Assembly (NCBI GenBank): GCA_020351895.1
Contig: CP070672.1
Location: 1,270,386 to 1,275,689 of the forward strand
Source of the DNA: Thermoplasmata archaeon
GTDB taxonomy: Archaea; Thermoplasmatota; Thermoplasmata; GCA-020350865
Reading direction: 5' to 3'
DNA length: 5,304 nucleotides
Notes under the pieces: generated by a model
The model's input: the letters and a program-made list of their open reading frames with translations, nothing else
The model's database searches: none
Told to the model about the DNA's origin: nothing
In this document: in pieces, positions 1 through 3,886 of the stretch
How the letters are laid out: every line of letters begins with the position of its first letter
Position numbering within the stretch: the first letter of the stretch is position 1
Program-made: the position numbers and the translations under genes

Positions 1-1
1 C

Positions 2-157
2 TGGGAGGAGATAATGGATACAATTCCTAGAGGTGATTTCTTAGCGAATATCGACTGCAAGAAGGGACTTCGCAGGCTGAAAGGTGCTCATGGGGTGACA
101 GGAGGGCCCAAAAAATTGAAAAAGAAGGTTATTAAGAGGGCAAAACCGAGTTACTAA
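2..157 (+). CDS. 3' end of an unidentified basic protein (or a complete 47-aa small protein from 14)
   Basis: The reading frame is open from the left edge and ends at TAA 155-157, giving 51 visible residues. I do not recognise the protein. It has one Cys (visible residue 19), a Gly-rich turn (GVTGG) and a strongly basic tail, PKKLKKKVIKRAKPSY, which would suit RNA or ribosome contact, although that is only a composition argument. An ATG at 14-16 lies in the same frame, five bases after GGAGG at 4-8, a near-ideal ribosome binding site. The gene could therefore be a complete 47-residue small protein instead of a C-terminal fragment. Sequence left of the window would decide between these. It points the same way as rpsO but is separated from it by 115 bp containing hairpins and a likely promoter, so it is probably a separate transcription unit. 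Confidence 0.6.
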   Translation, partial: WEEIMDTIPRGDFLANIDCKKGLRRLKGAHGVTGGPKKLKKKVIKRAKPSY

Positions 158-190
158 CTTAAAAAAATGGAATAAGAGGGATTTGGGCCT

Positions 191-243
191 TAATAATTCG
201 TTATTATAATAATTTTTAAGTAGTAAAAAGGATATGCCTTTTT
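191..243 (+). terminator. Two small tandem hairpins between the upstream gene and rpsO
   Basis: TAATAA (191-196) and TTATTA (201-206) form a perfect 6-bp AT stem around TTCG, followed by a T5 run at 213-217. A second perfect stem, AAAAAGG (225-231) and CCTTTTT (237-243), encloses a 5-nt loop and itself carries a T5 tract. Archaeal termination depends mainly on U-tracts, so either could end the upstream transcript. The second may instead lie at the start of the rpsO leader. Both are AT-rich and weak, and the first overlaps the probable TATA region, so the terminator role is uncertain. Confidence 0.35.
201..220 (+). promoter_or_regulatory. Probable TATA region of the rpsO-recJ unit
   Basis: An AT-only stretch (TTATTATAATAATTTTTAA, 201-219) is the best TATA-like element ahead of rpsO. 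With the usual 25-27 bp spacing it would place the transcription start near 235-243, leaving a 30-38 nt leader that contains the GGGTG ribosome binding site. The exact 8-bp TATA position cannot be fixed because several registers fit. Confidence 0.35.
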
Positions 244-261
244 CTCCTCAGAATTGAACTT

Positions 262-266
262 GGGTG
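262..266 (+). promoter_or_regulatory. Ribosome binding site deciding the TTG start of rpsO
   Basis: GGGTG at 262-266 matches the anti-Shine-Dalgarno complement (GGTG core) and sits six bases before TTG at 273. An upstream GTG at 264 would overlap this site and add three residues (MLC) that are absent from the typical archaeal S15 start MARxH. This is the main reason for choosing 273. Confidence 0.6.
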
Positions 267-272
267 TTATGC

Positions 273-728
273 TTGGCCAGAATCCATGCAAGAAAAAAGG
301 GAAAATCCCAATCAACCAGACCCTACAGAGCTGAGAGGCCTCAATGGACCGCCATGAAGCATAAGGAGATCGAGAGAATGGTGATCCGGCTGGCCGATGA
401 GGGATATTCAACCAGCGTAATAGGCATGAAACTGCGAGATCAATACGGTGTACCCAGTGTAAAATTATGCACAGGAAAGAGCGTATTAAAAATTCTTGCT
501 GAAAATAAAAGGAGCCCTAAACTGCCTGAGGATCTTAGGAACCTCATGAAGAAAGCGGTGAACATGGGTGAACATCTCGAGGAGAATCCCAAGGACATTC
601 ACAATCGCAGGGCCCTGGCATTGACCGAAGCCAAGATTCGAAGACTCATGCGTTACTATAAGACAAAAGGCACCCTGCCCAAGGATTGGATATACAACCT
701 AAAATCAGCGAAGCTGCTGGTTGAGTAA
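273..728 (+). CDS. rpsO: 30S ribosomal protein S15 (uS15, archaeal/eukaryotic S13 type)
   Basis: This is a small-subunit ribosomal protein that binds 16S rRNA helices in the platform and helps platform assembly. The predicted protein is 151 residues, the usual archaeal length, and longer than the roughly 89-residue bacterial form because it has the archaeal/eukaryotic N-terminal extension (MARIHARKKGKS...STRPY, residues 1-18). The block GYSTSVIGMKLRDQYGVPSV (44-63) and the S15 core follow, including KDxHNRR (107-113), KIRRL and RYYK (127-130) before the GTLPxDW tail. The start is TTG at 273, preceded by GGGTG; the in-frame GTG at 264 gives a longer, less family-like N-terminus. It is followed 70 bp later by a RecJ-like gene, a known archaeal pairing, which suggests co-transcription. 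Family assignment is secure from direct sequence similarity. Confidence 0.97.
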   Translation: MARIHARKKGKSQSTRPYRAERPQWTAMKHKEIERMVIRLADEGYSTSVIGMKLRDQYGVPSVKLCTGKSVLKILAENKRSPKLPEDLRNLMKKAVNMGEHLEENPKDIHNRRALALTEAKIRRLMRYYKTKGTLPKDWIYNLKSAKLLVE

Positions 729-798
729 ATCACCAATTCACCCCTTATCTAACCATGATATTCTATCAATTAATACTGTGAATCGGAGAAGGAGGGTA

Positions 799-2181
799 AT
801 GAAACTGCGTTACTTAAATGGCGTCCCCGAGGGGCTGTTGGATAGGGTGAGTAAAGCAAAAGATAAATTACTCAAGGAAAGGGGGACCGTCAGGATTATC
901 TCGCATTATGACGCGGACGGTATTTGTGCGGCGGGAATCCTTTGTATGGCGTTTTTACGTGAGAACATCAAATTTCATGTCACCTTGACCAGAAGTTTAA
1001 AGGATGAGTTCGTGGGTGCTTTAGGGAAGCAGCGGTATCCGATAACCATATTCTGTGATATGGGAAGTGGACAGCTAGAGGCTATAAGAGAGTTATCTGG
1101 GGATATCATAATCTTGGATCATCATTCCGCTTTACTAGACTCGGAGGATCCGCTTCAGATCAACCCGAATCTATTCGGTATAGACGGGGGAACCGAGATG
1201 TGCGCCTCGAGCCTCTCATTTCTTTTTGCAGAGGTGATAAGTGAGGACAACAGGGACCTGTCAGCCTTAGCTCTTGCCGGATGTATAGGAGATAAACAGC
1301 ATATAAACGGTTTTACAGGATTCAACGCCAACATGCTGAAGATGGCGAAGAAAAGGGGTGTGGTAAAGGAGAAAAATATGTTAAAGTTGAGCGGTGACAA
1401 TCTCGAAAAGGCACTTATTGAGGGCTTGGACCCCTTTATCTCGGGATTGTCCGGTCGGGAAGATAAGGTACTTGAATTCTTGAAAAGGATAAATCTAGAT
1501 CCTGATTTAAAAATCGAAGACTTGGACGAAGACCAAAAAAGGTTGCTGGCCTCGGCCGTTATCGTAAAACTGCTTTCGCAAAAGATACGAATTGAACGGG
1601 CAGAAGGTTTTATTACAAAAAAATTCTGGCTCCCGCAGTGGAATCTCTTTGCAAGTGATCTTTCCAACTATGTCAATTCAGCAGGGCGTATGGATAATAT
1701 GGGGACAGGTTTAGCACTTTGTCTAGGAGATGAATCTGCCCTTGAAAAAGCCATTGAACTGAGAAAGGCATACAAGGATGAGCTCAGATCCGGGCTCTTG
1801 AGGCTGGAAGCCGAAGGTCCCCATGTCATGAAGAACATACAATTTTTCTATTGCGAGAATCCATCACTTGCAGGTGCAAACGCAGGTCTGGGTATGATGT
1901 ACCTTTTCGATCAGGAAAAACCTGTTTTGGCTCTATCGGTTTTGGACAAGGAAACAAAGATATCGAGCAGGGGAACGAAATATCTCATCTCAAAGGGACT
2001 AGATTTGGCCATCGCATGTAGGGAGGCTGCACAGAAGGTTGGTGGTAGAGGCGGCGGCCATCCTGTGGCCTCCGGAGCCACGATACCCAAGGGAAAGGAG
2101 GAGTCATTCTTAGAATTGATGGATGATATCGTTGGGAACCAGTTTAGTGGTGAAGGGGAAGAGATCGGAAATTCTGCGTAA
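799..2181 (+). CDS. recJ: Archaeal RecJ-like DHH/DHHA1 phosphoesterase (GAN-like single-strand exonuclease)
   Basis: This is a predicted Mn2+-dependent single-strand nuclease of the DHH superfamily. Archaeal relatives (GAN) bind GINS in the replicative CMG helicase and are related to eukaryotic Cdc45. From ATG 799 it has 460 residues, normal for the family. The DHH motifs look intact: I, SHYDADG (35-41); II, CDMGSG (Asp87); III, LDHH (106-109); IV, GCIGDK (Asp165); then NSAGRMD (293-299), typical of the family. The C-terminal DHHA1 domain carries GGRGGGHPVASGA (415-427), the substrate-binding loop. Catalytic activity is therefore expected, unlike Cdc45-type inactive copies. GGAGGG at 791-796 lies immediately before the chosen ATG. 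In-frame TTG 721 (overlapping rpsO) and GTG 778 would add residues unlike the family start. It sits 70 bp after rpsO with no clear promoter between, so an rpsO-recJ operon is likely. Which archaeal RecJ paralogue this is cannot be told here. Confidence 0.92.
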   Translation: MKLRYLNGVPEGLLDRVSKAKDKLLKERGTVRIISHYDADGICAAGILCMAFLRENIKFHVTLTRSLKDEFVGALGKQRYPITIFCDMGSGQLEAIRELSGDIIILDHHSALLDSEDPLQINPNLFGIDGGTEMCASSLSFLFAEVISEDNRDLSALALAGCIGDKQHINGFTGFNANMLKMAKKRGVVKEKNMLKLSGDNLEKALIEGLDPFISGLSGREDKVLEFLKRINLDPDLKIEDLDEDQKRLLASAVIVKLLSQKIRIERAEGFITKKFWLPQWNLFASDLSNYVNSAGRMDNMGTGLALCLGDESALEKAIELRKAYKDELRSGLLRLEAEGPHVMKNIQFFYCENPSLAGANAGLGMMYLFDQEKPVLALSVLDKETKISSRGTKYLISKGLDLAIACREAAQKVGGRGGGHPVASGATIPKGKEESFLELMDDIVGNQFSGEGEEIGNSA

Positions 2182-2204
2182 CCGAAAGCGATAATATAAA
2201 TATA
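2182..2204 (+). promoter_or_regulatory. BRE/TATA promoter of the 4Fe-4S protein gene
   Basis: Directly after the recJ stop codon, a purine-rich BRE-like stretch (CCGAAAG, 2182-2188) is followed by a TATA-like run (ATAATATAAATATAA, 2191-2205). A TATA centre near 2197 predicts a transcript start around 2222-2224. That leaves a leader of about 16-18 nt holding the ribosome binding site GGGAAG at 2225-2230 before TTG 2240. A second AT element (TATTTTATAA, 2211-2220) is closer and fits less well. This suggests the gene is transcribed separately from rpsO-recJ. Confidence 0.55.
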
Positions 2205-2239
2205 ACCTCATATTTTATAACCCTGGGAAGTGAATTTAT

Positions 2240-3064
2240 TTGATTGAGCAACCGGTGGACGAGAACATCTTCGAGTACATTTTCAGTCGCTACGATGTCA
2301 AGATAAAAATCGAAAAGGAGGCAGAGGAATATAAAAAAAGGATCTTTGAAAGTCAGTATGGATTCGAGGACGGACCCATCGCCAAGAGGGAAAAGGACCT
2401 TGAAAACACCGAAGAAAACACGAAATTAATAAAAAGGCTAGCCCTGGATTTGGGTGCCGATTTAGTTGGTGTCTCCAAGGTTAGACAGGAGTACTTCTTC
2501 AAGGATCGTGAGCTTGATCATATGTTCGCAATCTCCTTGGCAATGGAGATGGATTACGATAAAATCGAGGAATCACCTGGACCCCCCTCGGCCACTGAGG
2601 TTATAAGAGTGTACTGCATGCTCGGGGAGGTCACAATAAAACTCGCATCCGAGATAAGAAAACTGGGTTACCCTGCATATGGACATCATCCCAGGGCCAG
2701 CAGGACCAATCCTACAAAAATATTGCATATTCCCTCTGCCGTTGAATCGGGTCTTGGGGAGCTTGGGAGGCTGGGCCTACTTATTACGCCTCGATACGGA
2801 CCAAGGATCAGGCTGGGAACCGTTACCACGAATCTTCCTCTTCTTCCCGATGAGCCCATCAATTTCGGTGCCTCCGAATACTGCGAAAAATGTGAAATCT
2901 GTGTTCGGGAGTGCGAGGGCGATGCCATCCCAATGGGGAAATCCGTTATTCGGGGATATAACAAATACAAGGTGGATCCATACAAGTGCGGGCCGTATTT
3001 CGGCGAGTACGACGGATGCTCGGTTTGCGTGAAGGTGTGTGCGTTGAATAAGAGGCCTGAATGA
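2240..3064 (+). CDS. Cytoplasmic reductive-dehalogenase-like protein with two 4Fe-4S motifs
   Basis: The 274-residue protein resembles the C-terminal half of RdhA corrinoid iron-sulfur enzymes, a family related to epoxyqueuosine reductase QueG. The diagnostic block is SGLGELGRLGLLITPRYGPR with RLG and the TTNLPLLPDEP stretch after it. The ELGR form is RdhA-like, whereas QueG usually has a GxxGK form. Upstream, the helix ending ASEIRKLGYPAYGHHPRA matches the family's 'IR-LGY-A' region. Two cluster motifs follow: CX2CX2CX3C (Cys 215, 218, 221, 225) and CX9CX2CX3C (Cys 250, 260, 263, 267), with the protein ending seven residues later. The Pro usually following the fourth Cys is missing in both. 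There is no Tat signal or membrane segment, so it should be cytoplasmic. The N-terminal 60 residues are charged and helical. The start TTG follows GGGAAG. Corrinoid binding and redox chemistry are inferred from family; no substrate can be named. Archaea normally make archaeosine instead of queuosine, so a QueG role is unlikely. Confidence 0.78.
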   Translation: MIEQPVDENIFEYIFSRYDVKIKIEKEAEEYKKRIFESQYGFEDGPIAKREKDLENTEENTKLIKRLALDLGADLVGVSKVRQEYFFKDRELDHMFAISLAMEMDYDKIEESPGPPSATEVIRVYCMLGEVTIKLASEIRKLGYPAYGHHPRASRTNPTKILHIPSAVESGLGELGRLGLLITPRYGPRIRLGTVTTNLPLLPDEPINFGASEYCEKCEICVRECEGDAIPMGKSVIRGYNKYKVDPYKCGPYFGEYDGCSVCVKVCALNKRPE

Positions 3065-3228
3065 GGGAAGTGGATGATTGGGCTTCTAATGGCACCTTTT
3101 CATCGGAACGTTGAGAAACAGACACCTTTTGTCCTTCATCTCATGGTTAATATTTAGCCATTATTCGCCAATTAAAAAAGGAGGGAAAGAATTAAATAAC
3201 CAGTTTTTCTATAAGTATTACTGAGCAC
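3065..3228. other. Spacer after the RdhA-like gene, no convincing gene
   Basis: This stretch holds only very short ORFs, two copies of a CACCTTTT element exactly 30 bp apart (3093-3100 and 3123-3130), a T5 tract at 3204-3208 that could end plus-strand transcription, and the candidate promoter described separately. I see no tRNA-like fold and no sizeable ORF on either strand. Confidence 0.5.
3184..3199 (+). promoter_or_regulatory. Possible BRE/TATA element ahead of the 28-codon ORF
   Basis: GGAAAGAATTAAATAA (3184-3199) reads as a purine-rich BRE followed by a TATA-like box. A TATA centre near 3195 predicts a start around 3220-3222, only 7-9 nt before ATG 3229, so the transcript would be nearly leaderless. 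No Shine-Dalgarno sequence lies between. The element supports an originally functional gene here but is weak evidence alone. Confidence 0.3.
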
Positions 3229-3315
3229 ATGACAGAGGACCAACGGAAAAAGGACCGAGAGTTAATCACTAAAATCCTTGAAAAGAGATATGACGTTTTA
3301 GTCGCGCTTAGTTAG
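3229..3315 (+). pseudogene. 28-codon ORF, probable truncated 5' end of a gene
   Basis: ATG 3229 to TAG 3313-3315 encodes 28 residues beginning MTEDQRKKDRELITKILEKR and ending YDVLVALS. It is highly charged and helical, with Lys/Arg/Glu/Asp usage like the real proteins of this window. It reads like the first helix of a larger cytoplasmic protein, for example a small winged-helix regulator, though that identity is a guess. The frame breaks abruptly where the oppositely oriented Fic gene begins: the two ORFs overlap tail to tail by 18 bp (3298-3315). I see no continuation of this protein in another frame downstream. The simplest reading is that DNA carrying the Fic gene replaced the rest of the gene. 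A genuine small protein cannot be excluded. Confidence 0.35.
3247..3251 (-). terminator. Possible U-tract terminator for the Fic gene
   Basis: On the minus strand, TTTTT occurs about 47 nt past the Fic stop codon, and a second run of six T lies further on (3174-3179). Archaeal RNA polymerase can terminate on such tracts without a strong hairpin. Both runs are short, so this is a weak call. Confidence 0.2.
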
Positions 3316-3768
3316 CCTGCTTTCTATAAAATTCCTGCATAAATTTGTAAATTCATCCTTCGGTTTTGTAAGAATAGAAATATCATGCTGATCATAGTGC
3401 CCGTAAGTTTTCAATCTCAGGCTGTAGGCCTCTTCCTGAAACCCAACAGCTACCTCAGCTGTATAAGATAATTCATACCCGTTCTTATTCAAAAAAAGTT
3501 CCACAGATGCCAACGCAGTGCGATGGTTTCCATCAGGGAATGGCTGGAGTAGTATGATATTTTTGAGATAGTATGTCGCAATATCAAGAATGTCTCCTTT
3601 TGGAGCATTTTCAACTAATGCTTGTAATTTTTTATGTTCTACTGAGTAGGTCTCCTCACCTGAATAAACGATATCCTTTTCCTCTCGTGATTTCTGTAGG
3701 ATCATATCGTTGATATCTATCAAATGTTCGATCTCTAATAGTTCTATATTATCTTTTTTTAAGGCCAT
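3298..3768 (-). CDS. Fic/Doc-family protein with His-to-Gln change in the active-site motif
   Basis: This 156-residue protein has the Fic fold signature near its centre: LLQPFPDGNHRTAL (73-86), matching HPFxDGN(K/G)R. Fic proteins transfer AMP or another phosphate-containing group to target proteins, and Doc phosphorylates EF-Tu. The first His acts as general base; here codon 75 is CAG (Gln). Phe77, Asp79, Gly80, Asn81 and Arg83 are kept, so phosphate and metal binding could persist. The helix before it (IATYYLKNIIL, 63-73) and the following ALASVELFLNKNGY (85-98) also fit Doc-type members. No signal peptide or (S/T)xxxE(G/N) inhibitory helix is visible. No small antitoxin gene lies on either side, so it is an orphan. 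The ATG at 3766-3768 has a TATA box 27 bp upstream and no ribosome binding site, which fits a leaderless mRNA. Family is secure; activity is uncertain. Confidence 0.85.
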   Translation of the reverse strand: MALKKDNIELLEIEHLIDINDMILQKSREEKDIVYSGEETYSVEHKKLQALVENAPKGDILDIATYYLKNIILLQPFPDGNHRTALASVELFLNKNGYELSYTAEVAVGFQEEAYSLRLKTYGHYDQHDISILTKPKDEFTNLCRNFIESRLTKRD

Positions 3769-3791
3769 TATAACCGGGTAATGCCTTCTAA

Positions 3792-3799
3792 ATTATAAA
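3792..3799 (-). promoter_or_regulatory. TATA box of the Fic gene (leaderless-type)
   Basis: Read on the minus strand the element is TTTATAAT, preceded by ACTAACA. Its centre is about 27 bp before the A of the Fic ATG (3768), the archaeal TATA-to-start distance, and no purine-rich ribosome binding site precedes the ATG. Transcription would thus begin at or next to the start codon. The 8-mer AATTATAA recurs 16 bp further upstream (3791-3798 and 3807-3814 on the plus strand). Confidence 0.55.
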
Positions 3800-3852
3800 T
3801 GTTAGTAATTATAATATTATGAATTTTAAAGATTATACTGTCACAATACAGC

Positions 3853-3882
3853 AAGCTATATATCCCGCTATACCAATAGCTT
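3853..3882. repeat. Inverted repeat across the NosD-like promoter
   Basis: AAGCTAT (3853-3859) and ATAGCTT (3876-3882) are perfect 7-bp inverted copies with centres 23 bp apart, about two helical turns. They bracket the stretch from the TATA box to just before the start codon. The arrangement suits a dimeric regulator site, but a 7-bp match in AT-rich DNA can arise by chance. Confidence 0.35.
3855..3863 (+). promoter_or_regulatory. TATA box of the NosD-like gene (leaderless-type)
   Basis: GCTATATAT at 3855-3863 is centred about 28 bp before ATG 3887, and there is no Shine-Dalgarno sequence between (CCGCTATACCAATAGCTTTT). This fits a promoter whose transcript starts at or next to the start codon. 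A second, nearer TATA-like CTATAC (3868-3873) is too close to be the box for that ATG. Confidence 0.5.
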
Positions 3883-3886
3883 TTTG

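Noticed and set aside
190..411. 73-codon minus-strand ORF over the rpsO start
   Set aside because: It overlaps the conserved S15 N-terminus and the upstream spacer, and its translation has no recognisable features.
721..798. Extended N-terminus of the RecJ-like protein from TTG 721 or GTG 778
   Set aside because: The extra residues do not resemble the family start, and GGAGGG directly precedes ATG 799. The TTG would also lie inside the end of rpsO.
1155..1667. 170-codon minus-strand ORF opposite recJ
   Set aside because: It lies wholly within the DHH nuclease gene, has Ser/Phe/Ile-rich composition typical of an antisense shadow, and shows no recognisable domain or promoter.
2679..3032. 117-codon plus-strand ORF in another frame of the Fe-S gene, and a 99-codon minus ORF at 2686-2985
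   Set aside because: Both overlap the strongly supported 4Fe-4S reading frame, whose cysteine motifs are intact. Neither shows a ribosome binding site or family signature.
2240..3064. Epoxyqueuosine reductase (QueG) assignment
   Set aside because: The ELGR block is RdhA-like, the QueG-type GxxGK form is absent, and archaea generally make archaeosine by a different route.
3061..3157. Tiny ORFs after the RdhA-like gene: 17 codons at 3061-3114 (ATGA overlap with its stop) and 27 codons at 3074-3157 (after GAGGG)
   Set aside because: The start signals are tolerable, but the peptides have no recognisable features and the region is AT-rich with frequent chance ATGs. I do not call them without conservation evidence.
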